Notes: generated by a model from the letters alone, not told the origin. A stretch of 20,126 nucleotides of DNA from Bacteroidia bacterium (GCA_025999115.1 BNWW01000042.1:1-20126), one strand, 5' to 3'; shown: positions 1-8,131, numbered from the stretch's first letter. Numbers and translations are program-made.

Positions 1-64
1 CTTTCAACTTTTCTAATGCCTCATACCGACTGGCGGCAAGGGACAGATATTCTTCTTTTGTCAT
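1..64 (-). CDS. Start of an unidentified protein, possibly insertion-element encoded (partial)
   Basis: The minus strand reads from an ATG at 64-62 off the left edge and gives 21 residues beginning MTKEEYLSLAASRYEALEKL. The leader is AT-rich without a Shine-Dalgarno sequence, and a TACCTTTG promoter box lies about 24 bases upstream. From memory, short Bacteroidota proteins with this MTKEEYL start and a following FYDYEK-type stretch occur beside transposases, but too little is present here to confirm that. Its position against the broken end of another gene (119-362) fits the edge of an insertion element. Only the coding start is directly supported. The insertion-element link is inference. Confidence 0.45.
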   Translation of the reverse strand, partial: MTKEEYLSLAASRYEALEKLK

Positions 65-87
65 AATATTGAGTGATTTGATGATGA

Positions 88-95
88 CAAAGGTA
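88..95 (-). promoter_or_regulatory. Bacteroidota -7 promoter box for the left-edge gene
   Basis: The minus strand reads TACCTTTG, matching the Bacteroidota -7 consensus TAnnTTTG, 23 bases upstream of the ATG at 64. No convincing -33 TTTG was seen at the usual distance. Confidence 0.5.
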
Positions 96-118
96 GTTCG
101 TTTTTGCGACAATTTGAA

Positions 119-362
119 ATGCACCCTATTGAACGCAACGACGGCATTATCAACATTTGCGAAATGAAATATGCTGCCGATGAGTTTGTGATTGACAAAG
201 ATTACGATAAAGTGTTGCGTAACAAGCGTTCTGCCTTCAAAGAAGAAACAAAAACCCGCAAGTCAGTGCCATATCACAATGGTAACAACTTATGGTGTAA
301 AGCATAATTCTTATTGGAATGATGTTCAATCGGAAGTAACTGTTGAAGACCTTTTTAAGTGA
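119..362 (+). pseudogene. 3' remnant of an AAA ATPase with a PD-(D/E)XK-like C-terminal domain, frameshifted
   Basis: The segment IERNDGIINICEMKY, then FVIDKDYDKVLRNK and AFKEETKTRKSV, matches what I recall as the C-terminal nuclease-like end of a common Bacteroidales AAA-family ATP-binding protein (an E-x-K motif after an ID/ERNDG loop). At 269-270 an extra C shifts the frame. Dropping one C restores KSVHITMVTTYGVKHNSYWNDVQSEVTVEDLFK and a TGA at 360-362, the usual end of this family. The ATPase core is absent: family similarity begins near position 128, and sequence to the left looks unrelated. The remnant is thus cut at its 5' side, probably by the element whose gene starts at 64, and carries a +1 frameshift. 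It should be non-functional. The family is recalled, not searched; the frameshift is read directly. Confidence 0.75.
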
Positions 363-444
363 TTTTATTTTGTCTGTAACCATCTATAAATCACTCTTAC
401 ACACAAATTTTTGTTTTTCAGAAGGAACAAAAAATAATTTTTAC

Positions 445-452
445 TACATTTG
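445..452 (+). promoter_or_regulatory. -7 promoter box for the DUF4301 gene
   Basis: TACATTTG matches TAnnTTTG and lies 20 bases before the ATG at 473. The leader between them is A-rich with no Shine-Dalgarno. The -33 element is unclear; the nearest TTTG (410-413) is too far upstream. Positions 363-444 hold nothing else I recognise. Confidence 0.5.
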
Positions 453-472
453 CAAACAAAAAATTCACAATT

Positions 473-1990
473 ATGCTCACACCAAACGATTTGCAACAAT
501 TGATAGCGAAGAATATTCCGGTCGAACAACTCGACGAACAGTTGCGCTCTTTCCGGCAAGGCTTTCCGTATCTGCCGGTTATGGCTTCGGCCTCGGTCGA
601 AAAAGGAATTAAACACATTCCCGAAAACGAACAAACAGCCTATTTGCAGGCTTGGGACAAGTATTTGAAACAAAATAAAACGATTGTTAAATTTGTACCC
701 GCTTCAGGCGCTGCCAGTCGAATGTTTAAGGATTTATTTGAATTTTTATCGGCCGAATATCCCATTCCGGCTACTCCTTTTGAAAAAGCGTTTTTCGACG
801 GAATCCATCGTTTTGCATTTTATTCCGAATTGAATAATATTTGTTTGAAAAACGAAAATCAATCCATCGATGAACTGATTTCCAATGGAAAATACAAAGC
901 CATTGTAGAAAATTTACTTTCATATAAAGGATTGAACTACGGACAATTACCGAAAGGCTTACTCCTTTTTCACTCCTATCCCGAAGGTGCGCGCACGGCC
1001 ATGGAAGAACATTTGGTCGAAGGCGCTCTCTATGCCTGCAACCAAGCGCGCGAAGTGCAAGTGCATTTCACGGTTTCGCCCGAACATCAAGCGCTGTTTG
1101 AATCTTTAACATCCGAAAAAACACCGGTTTACGCTCAAAAATTCGACGTTTCGTATAATATCTCATTCAGCGAACAAAAATCCTCAACCGATACGATTGC
1201 AGCCGGTGCTAATAACGAACCGTTTCGCGACAACGAAAAATTGTTGTTTCGTCCCGGCGGACACGGCGCTTTAATCGAAAATCTCAATGATTTACAAGCC
1301 GATGTGGTGTTTGTGAAAAACATTGACAATGTGGTTCCCGATTCCTTCAAACCCATTACCACAAAATATAAACAATTGATAGCCGGTGTTTTAGTCGATT
1401 ATCAAACCCAAATTTTCCAGTATCTGCAATTACTTGATTCGGGAAAATATTCGCATGAACAATTACTCGAAATGTTGTATTTTCTTCAAAATGAAATGTG
1501 TATCAAAAATCCCGAAACCAAACATTTGGAAGACAGCGAATTAGCTTTATATGTCAAATCAAAATTCAACCGGCCTTTGCGGGTGTGCGGCATGGTGCGC
1601 AATGCCGGCGAACCGGGCGGCGGGCCGTTTTTAGCCGTTAATCCCGACGGAACCGTTTCTCCGCAAGTGTTGGAAAGTTCGCAAATCGACCTGAAAGACC
1701 CGGAAAAGAAAGCGATGTTTGAACAGGGAACGCATTTCAATCCCGTCGATTTGGTGTGCGCTTTGAAAAATTACAAAGGCGAAAAATTCAACTTGCCGGA
1801 TTATGTCGATAAAAACACCGGTTTTATTTCCTTGAAATCGAAAAACGGTAAAGAGCTGAAAGCTTTGGAATTACCGGGATTGTGGAACGGCGCAATGAGC
1901 GATTGGAACACCGTTTTCGTGGAAGTTCCCATCGAAACATTTAATCCGGTAAAAACTGTGAACGATTTGTTGCGGAGCGAGCATCAATAG
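473..1990 (+). CDS. DUF4301 family protein, nucleotidyltransferase-like
   Basis: The 505-residue protein has no signal peptide or membrane segment and is probably cytosolic. Its sequence and length fit DUF4301, a conserved Bacteroidota family of about 500 residues with no established function that I know of. Two stretches suggest a sugar-nucleotide pyrophosphorylase-like fold. The first, VPASGAASRM (about residues 75-84), resembles the nucleotide-binding glycine loop. The second, RPGGHGALIENL (260-271) followed by NIDN (283-286), resembles the P-G-H-G and N-x-DN signatures of the UDP-sugar pyrophosphorylase superfamily. That parallel is my inference. The ATG at 473 is favoured because it sits 20 bases after a good -7 box. 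The gene stands alone and converges on the ATPase gene at 2040-3338. It appears intact, with base composition like the ATPase and regulator genes. Confidence 0.85.
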   Translation: MLTPNDLQQLIAKNIPVEQLDEQLRSFRQGFPYLPVMASASVEKGIKHIPENEQTAYLQAWDKYLKQNKTIVKFVPASGAASRMFKDLFEFLSAEYPIPATPFEKAFFDGIHRFAFYSELNNICLKNENQSIDELISNGKYKAIVENLLSYKGLNYGQLPKGLLLFHSYPEGARTAMEEHLVEGALYACNQAREVQVHFTVSPEHQALFESLTSEKTPVYAQKFDVSYNISFSEQKSSTDTIAAGANNEPFRDNEKLLFRPGGHGALIENLNDLQADVVFVKNIDNVVPDSFKPITTKYKQLIAGVLVDYQTQIFQYLQLLDSGKYSHEQLLEMLYFLQNEMCIKNPETKHLEDSELALYVKSKFNRPLRVCGMVRNAGEPGGGPFLAVNPDGTVSPQVLESSQIDLKDPEKKAMFEQGTHFNPVDLVCALKNYKGEKFNLPDYVDKNTGFISLKSKNGKELKALELPGLWNGAMSDWNTVFVEVPIETFNPVKTVNDLLRSEHQ

Positions 1991-2011
1991 GATTTCACAC
2001 ATAAGCATCCC

Positions 2012-2037
2012 ACCGGCCGTCATCGGTTTATTTTTTT
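2012..2037 (+). terminator. Possible weak intrinsic terminator after the DUF4301 gene
   Basis: ACCG (2012-2015) can pair with CGGT (2024-2027), followed by a T-rich run up to 2037. The 4-bp stem is short. The 49-base gap between the two convergent genes is where a terminator is expected. Confidence 0.35.
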
Positions 2038-2039
2038 GT

Positions 2040-3338
2040 TTATTTAACACAATGCACCGCATACAACGGCACGGATTTAATATTGTTTTCAAAACCAAAA
2101 TTTTTGCTCGACAAGCGAATAGCGTAGTTTGGTTTATATTTTTCCATATAAACACCTAAACTATGCGAGCGAACATTTTCAGAGGCTTTCACTTCAACCG
2201 GAATAATTCCGTCGTTCAATTCTGTCAAAAAATCAATTTCCGCCTGATTGCCCGAAGTCCAATAATTCAGGTTTATTCCGTGTGCGGCAAATGTTTGTGC
2301 GACAAAATTTTCCGTTAAAAACCCACGATACAGCATGGCGGTATTTTGCAAAATATCTCCAAATTTCAATCGCGAAAGCGAAGCCAGTAAGCCTACGTCC
2401 GACAGGTAAAGTTTGAACATTGATTCTGTAAAATAGGCTGTCATAGGAGGTTGTGGAAGTTCTACCTTTATGCATGGCAGCAACATATTGGCATTGAGTA
2501 GCCATTCGATAGCACTCTGAAATTTTTCTTTGTTACCGCCTTGTTCCACAGTTTTGTACATAAATTTTGATTGCGCTTTGGCCAACTGTTCAGGCATACT
2601 TCGGTAAACCTGATGAATTTTTACGCTGCTTACCTTGTCCGCATATTTTGTCATATCGGCAAGATAACCCGTTAATATATTTGAATTTACGCCAATATCA
2701 AATTGCATCAAATCACGCTTGTTTTCTGCATAATTCATAACCGCCGCAGGCATTCCGCCAATGCAAAGATATTCGCGGTAAAGTTGTAATGCTTTGTTGT
2801 GAATAATGCCGGCAAACGGCTGATTATTATTGAAAAAATTACGAATTTCTACGGCTAATAAATTTTCATCCAAAGCCCATAAAAATTCCTCAAAATCCAT
2901 CGGATAAAGATACTCTATTTGCACTTTCCCAACGGGAAAAGAACTTTTCAGACGGTTGATTTTTACGCCCAGCAAACTGCCGGCCGCCACTATGCGAAAG
3001 TCAACCGGCGATTCTGCAAAATATTTGAGCGCGGTAATTGCCTCCTCACAATCCTGGATTTCGTCGAGAAAGAAGACTGTTTTGTTTGTATCAATTTTAC
3101 GATTGAAAAACAATTCCATGCGTCCGATAATTTCATTTGCAACCAAAGACGGACGAAAAAAATCCTTGTATTCAGGTTTTTCTGCAAAATTCAGTATAAT
3201 ACTTTCTGCAAAATTCTGTTTGCAAAATTCTGATAATAAATAGGTTTTACCTGTCTGTCTCGCTCCGACAAGCATCAATGGTACAGCGTTTTTCTTTTGC
3301 TTCCACTGTAATAATTTGCTTGTAAAAATTCTTTTCAT
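2040..3338 (-). CDS. AAA_14 / DUF4143 family ATP-binding protein
   Basis: The 432-residue protein has the usual length and layout of the AAA_14 plus DUF4143 family. An N-terminal P-loop ATPase carries Walker A GARQTGKT (residues 25-32) and Walker B VFFLDE followed by IQ (88-95). A C-terminal DUF4143 region holds a restriction-nuclease-like core: EIDF, then PVEVKAS near the end. No signal peptide or membrane segment is seen. These proteins are numerous in Bacteroidales and anaerobe genomes. Their role is not settled; they are often suspected of acting with mobile DNA or as toxin-like ATPases. The chosen ATG at 3338 starts the conserved MKRIFTSKLLQW segment. An upstream mini-ORF overlaps this start (see 3335-3370). 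A promoter box lies at 3397-3404. The gene appears intact, unlike the unrelated ATPase remnant at 119-362. Confidence 0.9.
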   Translation of the reverse strand: MKRIFTSKLLQWKQKKNAVPLMLVGARQTGKTYLLSEFCKQNFAESIILNFAEKPEYKDFFRPSLVANEIIGRMELFFNRKIDTNKTVFFLDEIQDCEEAITALKYFAESPVDFRIVAAGSLLGVKINRLKSSFPVGKVQIEYLYPMDFEEFLWALDENLLAVEIRNFFNNNQPFAGIIHNKALQLYREYLCIGGMPAAVMNYAENKRDLMQFDIGVNSNILTGYLADMTKYADKVSSVKIHQVYRSMPEQLAKAQSKFMYKTVEQGGNKEKFQSAIEWLLNANMLLPCIKVELPQPPMTAYFTESMFKLYLSDVGLLASLSRLKFGDILQNTAMLYRGFLTENFVAQTFAAHGINLNYWTSGNQAEIDFLTELNDGIIPVEVKASENVRSHSLGVYMEKYKPNYAIRLSSKNFGFENNIKSVPLYAVHCVK

Positions 3339-3382
3339 ATCAAAAATATCAAAATATCTATTTTTTTCATATCAAAAATATC
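3332..3382. repeat. 19-bp direct repeat in the ATPase gene leader
   Basis: TTTTCATATCAAAAATATC occurs at 3332-3350 and again at 3364-3382, offset by 32 bases. The first copy spans the ATPase start codon. The duplication makes a second upstream ATG and an AT-rich leader that could bind a regulator or simply reflect slippage. Confidence 0.8.
3335..3370 (-). CDS. Possible 11-codon leader ORF overlapping the ATPase start
   Basis: The minus strand reads MKKIDILIFLI followed by TGA. The stop overlaps the ATPase ATG (sequence ATGA, 3338-3335), an arrangement seen in translational coupling. It lies between the promoter box (3397-3404) and the gene. The ATG comes from the 19-bp direct repeat, so the ORF could be accidental. 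No ribosome-binding site is visible. Confidence 0.25.
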   Translation of the reverse strand: MKKIDILIFLI

Positions 3383-3396
3383 GAATATTTATTTTG

Positions 3397-3404
3397 CAAA
3401 AGTA
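3397..3404 (-). promoter_or_regulatory. -7 promoter box for the ATPase gene
   Basis: TACTTTTG on the minus strand matches TAnnTTTG, 58 bases upstream of the ATPase ATG. The same octamer precedes the regulator and giant genes. The leader would include the direct repeat and mini-ORF. Confidence 0.5.
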
Positions 3405-3437
3405 ATTGGTATCTTTGAATTAGCGAAATATTTTTTA

Positions 3438-3687
3438 TTAAAAAATTATTTTACTTTTTGATTTCCACTTTTTCCCATCTGTTTTACGAAAATATTCGTA
3501 TTCTCCCGAACCTATACAGGTTTTTAAAAGTGGTATATGAGTTTGTTTGCCGTTAATTCAATCATCCGATAAACGTCTTTTATGTTTCCCCACTATAAGC
3601 GCTATCTTTATTTTCAAATCGTCCAACACCGTTTTCAGAAAATACAATGATTATATCAGATTGTTTTTCCCCTTCAAACACTTTCAT
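3438..3687 (-). other. Intergenic gap with a possible degraded small gene
   Basis: This stretch fills the 3339-3673 gap with no clear gene. On the minus strand an ATG at 3687, overlapping the regulator's stop, opens a 35-residue frame (MKVFEGEKQSDIIIVFSENG, ending YSGET) that stops at 3580. In a different frame, 3557-3438 reads without a stop and without a start, including LLKTCIGSGEYEYFRKTDGK and ending KSKIIF. Both pieces have a natural-looking amino-acid mix and run in the same direction, so they could be halves of one small gene broken by frameshifts and stops. I recognise no family, and short open stretches in AT-rich DNA can occur by chance. Confidence 0.25.
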
Positions 3688-6600
3688 TTTTTGCCGACAG
3701 ATACGGTTTCTCCGTTTCTTCCGTTTCAGCCATTATATCCTTACTATATTCCGAAGGCTTTATCCCGAATTGTTTTTGAAATAAACGTGAAAAATAAGTC
3801 GATGAATTGAAACCCACAATGTCGGTTATTTCATTGATGCGGTATTTCCCTTCCAAAAGCAGTTCGGCTGCCCGCCTCAATCGAATGATGTTCACAAATT
3901 CGTTGGGGGTTGTATTGGAAATCGCTTTGATCTTCCGGTAAAAAGTGGGCCGGCTCATATTCATCATGTCCGCCAACAGGTTTACGTTTAAGTCTGTATT
4001 GCCCATTTTTTTGCAGATTAATTCATTTAATTTTTCTAAAAAATTCTCATCCGCTTTACTGTGCGCCATTTCTTTCAGATGGACTAATGGCGATTGCGAA
4101 AAATAGCTTTTGACGGCATGCCTGTTATTCAACAAGGCCGTTATTTGGGTGGATACCAATTCCATCTCGAAAGGTTTTTCGATATAGGCATCCGCACCTG
4201 TTTCCAATCCTGTAATGTGCGATTGCAGGTCGCCCTTAGCCGTTAACACCACAATGGGAATGTGGCTGTACTCCAGGGTTGTTTTTACCCATTTGATCAA
4301 TTCAAAGCCATCCATTACCGGCATAATCACATCCGTCAGGATCAATTGAATGGGTTCTGTTTTCAAGAACTCCACGGCTTCATTGCCATTTTCCGCACTA
4401 ATCACATGGTAATCTTCCGATAATTCTTTTGAAAGAAAGTTATTCATTTCAACATGATCTTCCACCACCAAAATACTTATTTTTTCAGAGAGTAGTTTGG
4501 CGGATGTTTTTTCCAACGCCGCTGTTTCTACCGTTTCCGCTATTTCCACAGATTCTTCCTGTTCGGTGGAAGAAATGAGGTCTTCTTCTACCGGCATGCT
4601 AAAGGTGAACACATTTAAATGCTCTTCATCAATCGAATATTCCAAGTTCCCTTTTTGCAGTTCGGCCAACGATTTAGCCAAACTCAGCCCGATTCCGATT
4701 CCTTCCTTGAGACTTGTTTCGGCCACCCGGTAAAAAGGTTCAAAGATTTTATCGGATAAATCCAGTGGAATGGTTATCCCATCGTTTTTTACCTTCAGCA
4801 GGAACTTATTTTCATTTTTATCTTTCCGTAATGAAACAAGAATTTTGGATTGGGTATATTTTAATGCATTGGAAAAGAGATTGCTGATAATCTTTGCCGT
4901 GGCATCTTTATCTATTTTTGCATAGACCGGTTCCTTGGGCATATCCTGTTCTACCGATAATCCGCTGTCGATGAATGTGGGTTTGAACCGGAATACTACT
5001 TCCGAAACCAAATCAACGATATTGATTTTTGTCAGTTGTAAATTGAAAGAATCTTTTTCGGCTTTTCTAAAATCAAGCAACTGATTCACCAAGGTAAGTA
5101 GCCGGTTCGTATTTTTCTCTATAATCGCTAAATATTCCTTTGCTTGCGGATTTTTTTCATCCATCTTGTTTATTTTGTCTAATGGACTCTTTATCAAACT
5201 CAATGGGGTTTTTATTTCGTGCGCTACATTGGTAAAGAAATCGATTTTTGTCTGATAAATTTCTTTTTCTTTTTCCCGTTCATAGATTTCCCACTTTCTT
5301 TTTTCTTTCAACTTCATTTTGTTCTTGTAGAAACGGAAAATCCATAAAAACAGTCCTAATCCCACGAAGATATACAAACAATAAGCCCAGGTTGTTTGCC
5401 AGAAAGGAGGCGTAATTTCGATTTCCAAGGTTTTTGGGTTTTCGTTCCAATATCCGGAGCCATTGGTCGCCTTTACTTTAAACAGGTATTTTCCGGGAGG
5501 TAATTTGCTGTAAGAAGTACGGTTTTGATTGCCGCAATACACCCAATCATCATCTATCCCTTCCAACATATAAGCATATTGGTTCATATTCGGCACTACA
5601 TAGCTTAATGCTGAAAACCGGATACTCAGGGTTGACTCATTGTGGTTTAAGACAATTCGCTTCGTTTCATTAACCGGTTTTTTTAATATTCCGTCAGGCT
5701 CTATCTTTACTTCCTTATCGTTGATAGCCAAACTGGAAATAATGACGGGTGGAATATAGTCGCTTTCCAACATGTTTTCCGGATTAAAACTGATCAGTCC
5801 GTTAATCGTTCCAAAATAGAGCCTGCCGTCATCATCTTTGTAAGAGGAATTATAGTTGAATTGATTACTGACCAATCCATTGGGTTTCTTGTAATTTTTA
5901 AATACCTTCTGTGTGGTGTTCAAACAGGATAAACCATGTGAAGTGCTGATCCACAAGTTTTTGTCCGGATCTTCTTCTATACGTAAGATTAGATTGCCGG
6001 GCAATCCATCGGAAACATCATACCGGTGAAACGTTTGTCGCAAATCATCGAGGCTGCATAAGCCATTGTTCGTAGCAAACCACAGATTATGTTCGAAATC
6101 TTCAAAGATGCTGTTTACAATATCGTGACTCAGGCTGTTTTCGTTGTTGAGATCAGAAACAAAGTTATTCAAAGTTTGATTTTTAGGATCCAATGAATAT
6201 ACTCCCCCGATGGTGGCAAACCAAATGATCCCCTTGTGGTCTTCCAGGATATAAGTTACTATGTGCGGAATTTGATGAAAGGATTCGAACGATCCGGTAT
6301 TTCTCTGAAAGGTATTATATCCGGTTACCGTACCTAAGTAAATCGTTCCGTCCCGTGCTTTGAGGATAGAAAAAATACTGCTGCTTGGTCCCTGTTTGCC
6401 GGCGCTGAAAGGATAATGTTTGATCAATTTTCCCGTATGAATATTGAGAACACTCAATCCGGATTCATAAGTTGCCACCAGTAATTCATCTCCGTCGGGC
6501 AAGAGGGCTTGGATATTATTGTTGGGAAGTTCCGAATATTCTTGATTGATGTTTATAAATGTATTGTTTTTCCGGTCAAATTGATGTAAACCGCCATCTT

Positions 6601-7693
6601 CGGTACCGATCCATAAATGATCATACTGATCTTTTTTAATATCCCGAATGGCTTTCCCTCTTAATTCTTTTGCTTTATATCCCGGAAGGTATTTGGTAAA
6701 ATTTTCATATTCCACCGAGTGATAATTGATACCACCGAAATAGGTGCCTATCCAGATACCGCCTTCCCTGTCTTTATATAAATCATAAATGGGATTATCG
6801 TTCAGTTCATACTGATTATCAAAGTTGCTCTTTAGTAAATTTATTTTTTTCGTAACAATGTTGTAGGTATAGATGCCTCTTTCCGTACCTATCCAATATT
6901 CGTATTTGGAGTATTGCAGGAAACAACGGACGAATGCGGATGTATTATTTCCAAAATCAATAAAAGGGACACATTCTTTCGTTTGAGTATCAAAAAACAA
7001 AACGCCGTGATCAATGGTTCCTATCAAAATGCCGAAATCTTTAAAAGGAGCTATTTTTTCCACCCAATTTCCTTTATCGTTTTTAAAAGAAACAGGATAG
7101 GAAGTAAAGGATTCGTTTGAACTATTATACCGTTGTATTTTTTTGTCGGAGGAATAAATCCATATATCCCCGTTTTCAAGTTCGCATAAACTGGTTGTAT
7201 ATACATTCGGATAACTTTTAAGGATATTCCGGTGGATGTCGTATCGAAACAGGGTAAATTCGGAAATAACCCATAAATTATCTTTTTTATCCATCAGAAT
7301 TTGATGGATAAGTCCATCGATGGATATTCCCTGTTGTGTTTTAGCTGTCACATAATGAAAGCCTTCTGTTTCATAGTCAAACCGGTAAAGACCCATATTG
7401 GTTCCAATCCACAGCGTTTTGTAGTTGTCTAAATAAAGCGTTTTGATATAGTTCGTCTGTAAGCTCTGCGGATTCGATTTATCCGGAACGAATACCTTAA
7501 AATCCTTGCCGTCATACCGGCATAATCCGTCTTTCGTACCAAACCACATATATCCGTATTTATCTTCCGAGATGCAAAAAACCGTATTATTACTCAAACC
7601 GTCTTCTTCCTGAATATGTCTGAAATAATTTATTTGAGCCATAATAGCCGTATGCGATAACAAAAAGAATAGGAAAATAAATGTGGGTTTCAT
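3674..7693 (-). CDS. Hybrid two-component system sensor kinase/response regulator (HTCS)
   Basis: This 1339-residue one-protein phosphorelay has the standard HTCS layout and length. A signal peptide (residues 1-20, ending AIMAQ) leads to a periplasmic sensor of many Reg_prop propeller repeats (repeated WIGT/WFGT-type strands, about 30-640) and a Y_Y_Y domain (about 700-765). One membrane segment follows (about 767-786, rich in L, F and I). The kinase has phospho-acceptor His825 in VAHEIKTPL, an N-box near 934 (NLFSNALKY) and a G-box near 996 (GIGIGLSL). The receiver (about 1071-1185) has Asp1121 in ILTDVIMPVMDG. An AraC-type helix-turn-helix domain (about 1211-1320) ends in SSTYFSRLFQKQFG. 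Relatives usually sense glycan fragments and switch on polysaccharide-utilization genes. No SusC/SusD or glycosidase genes are in view, so its regulon is unknown. It lies downstream of the secreted-protein locus on the same strand but has its own promoter and an upstream terminator. Confidence 0.95.
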   Translation of the reverse strand: MKPTFIFLFFLLSHTAIMAQINYFRHIQEEDGLSNNTVFCISEDKYGYMWFGTKDGLCRYDGKDFKVFVPDKSNPQSLQTNYIKTLYLDNYKTLWIGTNMGLYRFDYETEGFHYVTAKTQQGISIDGLIHQILMDKKDNLWVISEFTLFRYDIHRNILKSYPNVYTTSLCELENGDIWIYSSDKKIQRYNSSNESFTSYPVSFKNDKGNWVEKIAPFKDFGILIGTIDHGVLFFDTQTKECVPFIDFGNNTSAFVRCFLQYSKYEYWIGTERGIYTYNIVTKKINLLKSNFDNQYELNDNPIYDLYKDREGGIWIGTYFGGINYHSVEYENFTKYLPGYKAKELRGKAIRDIKKDQYDHLWIGTEDGGLHQFDRKNNTFININQEYSELPNNNIQALLPDGDELLVATYESGLSVLNIHTGKLIKHYPFSAGKQGPSSSIFSILKARDGTIYLGTVTGYNTFQRNTGSFESFHQIPHIVTYILEDHKGIIWFATIGGVYSLDPKNQTLNNFVSDLNNENSLSHDIVNSIFEDFEHNLWFATNNGLCSLDDLRQTFHRYDVSDGLPGNLILRIEEDPDKNLWISTSHGLSCLNTTQKVFKNYKKPNGLVSNQFNYNSSYKDDDGRLYFGTINGLISFNPENMLESDYIPPVIISSLAINDKEVKIEPDGILKKPVNETKRIVLNHNESTLSIRFSALSYVVPNMNQYAYMLEGIDDDWVYCGNQNRTSYSKLPPGKYLFKVKATNGSGYWNENPKTLEIEITPPFWQTTWAYCLYIFVGLGLFLWIFRFYKNKMKLKEKRKWEIYEREKEKEIYQTKIDFFTNVAHEIKTPLSLIKSPLDKINKMDEKNPQAKEYLAIIEKNTNRLLTLVNQLLDFRKAEKDSFNLQLTKINIVDLVSEVVFRFKPTFIDSGLSVEQDMPKEPVYAKIDKDATAKIISNLFSNALKYTQSKILVSLRKDKNENKFLLKVKNDGITIPLDLSDKIFEPFYRVAETSLKEGIGIGLSLAKSLAELQKGNLEYSIDEEHLNVFTFSMPVEEDLISSTEQEESVEIAETVETAALEKTSAKLLSEKISILVVEDHVEMNNFLSKELSEDYHVISAENGNEAVEFLKTEPIQLILTDVIMPVMDGFELIKWVKTTLEYSHIPIVVLTAKGDLQSHITGLETGADAYIEKPFEMELVSTQITALLNNRHAVKSYFSQSPLVHLKEMAHSKADENFLEKLNELICKKMGNTDLNVNLLADMMNMSRPTFYRKIKAISNTTPNEFVNIIRLRRAAELLLEGKYRINEITDIVGFNSSTYFSRLFQKQFGIKPSEYSKDIMAETEETEKPYLSAKNESV

Positions 7694-7721
7694 ATTGATA
7701 TAACTGTTTTTTTATGATATG

Positions 7722-7729
7722 CAAAAGTA
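7722..7729 (-). promoter_or_regulatory. -7 promoter box for the HTCS gene
   Basis: TACTTTTG matches TAnnTTTG and lies 28 bases before the ATG at 7693. The leader is A/T-rich with no Shine-Dalgarno. This suggests separate transcription from the small upstream gene. Confidence 0.55.
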
Positions 7730-7741
7730 AAGCATTTGTCT

Positions 7742-7761
7742 AAAAAAATAGTCTCAACTAT
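7742..7761 (-). terminator. Likely intrinsic terminator after the small exported-protein gene
   Basis: On the minus strand ATAGT pairs with ACTAT around a TGAG loop, followed at once by a run of seven T. The stem is short and AT-rich. Its place between the stop at 7799 and the HTCS promoter at 7722-7729 fits a transcript end. Confidence 0.45.
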
Positions 7762-7771
7762 CGAACTATCG
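7756..7771. repeat. Tandem octamer upstream of the HTCS promoter
   Basis: AACTATCG occurs twice in tandem (7756-7763 and 7764-7771), about 27 bases upstream of the HTCS -7 box. It overlaps the terminator stem. It could be a regulator half-site pair, but this is a short pattern only. Confidence 0.4.
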
Positions 7772-7798
7772 TATCAATTTATTATTTTCTCTCTCAAA

Positions 7799-8131
7799 TT
7801 AAGGTTCAATTGAGATGTTTTGCGGAAGAGTCCTGTCGATACCGGTAGCGTTGCGTTTTCGTGTTTTAACCAACAGATACAGTCCGGCAGCGCCGACAAT
7901 GCACCATATTCCGTCGCCGACAGGCGCACCATCACCACCCCACGGATCGCCCGGAGGAGTTGTTTCTTCCTCGTCCTGCGCTGCTCTTAACGAGCTGCTT
8001 TTTAGCCAGTTTTCCGTTCGTTCCGTCAAACTGCCCGATTGATGCCACGTTTCTTTTTCGACGGCATGGACTGCTGCTGCGCCAAACAACATTATGGCGC
8101 ACAAAACTGCTTTTAAATATTCTTGTCTCAT
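7799..8131 (-). CDS. Small exported protein with a C-terminal PVGDG-type hydrophobic segment
   Basis: The 110-residue protein begins with a clear signal peptide (residues 1-23, ending AAAVHA). A polar stretch contains acidic DEEE and a Pro/Gly-rich PPGDPWGGDGAPVGDG. A hydrophobic segment follows (about residues 73-88, GIWCIVGAAGLYLLV), then a basic run KTRKR and a polar tail. The order P-x-G-D-G, hydrophobic stretch, basic residues recalls short C-terminal sorting or anchor signals described in Bacteroidota (for example the PID-CTERM type), but the match is only by eye. The 21-residue tail after the basic run is longer than such signals usually have. The gene starts 69 bases after the giant gene's stop with no promoter box between, so the two may share a transcript. 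It could be a membrane-anchored partner of the giant protein. Function is unknown. Confidence 0.75.
   Translation of the reverse strand: MRQEYLKAVLCAIMLFGAAAVHAVEKETWHQSGSLTERTENWLKSSSLRAAQDEEETTPPGDPWGGDGAPVGDGIWCIVGAAGLYLLVKTRKRNATGIDRTLPQNISIEP

Noticed and set aside
104..307. A 67-residue intact gene
   Set aside because: Its tail after residue 55 is out of frame relative to the family, while the expected ending is readable one frame over to the stop at 362. It is a frameshifted remnant.
3547..3810. An 87-codon plus-strand open frame
   Set aside because: It overlaps the conserved AraC-domain end of the HTCS gene on the other strand and shows no domain or promoter.
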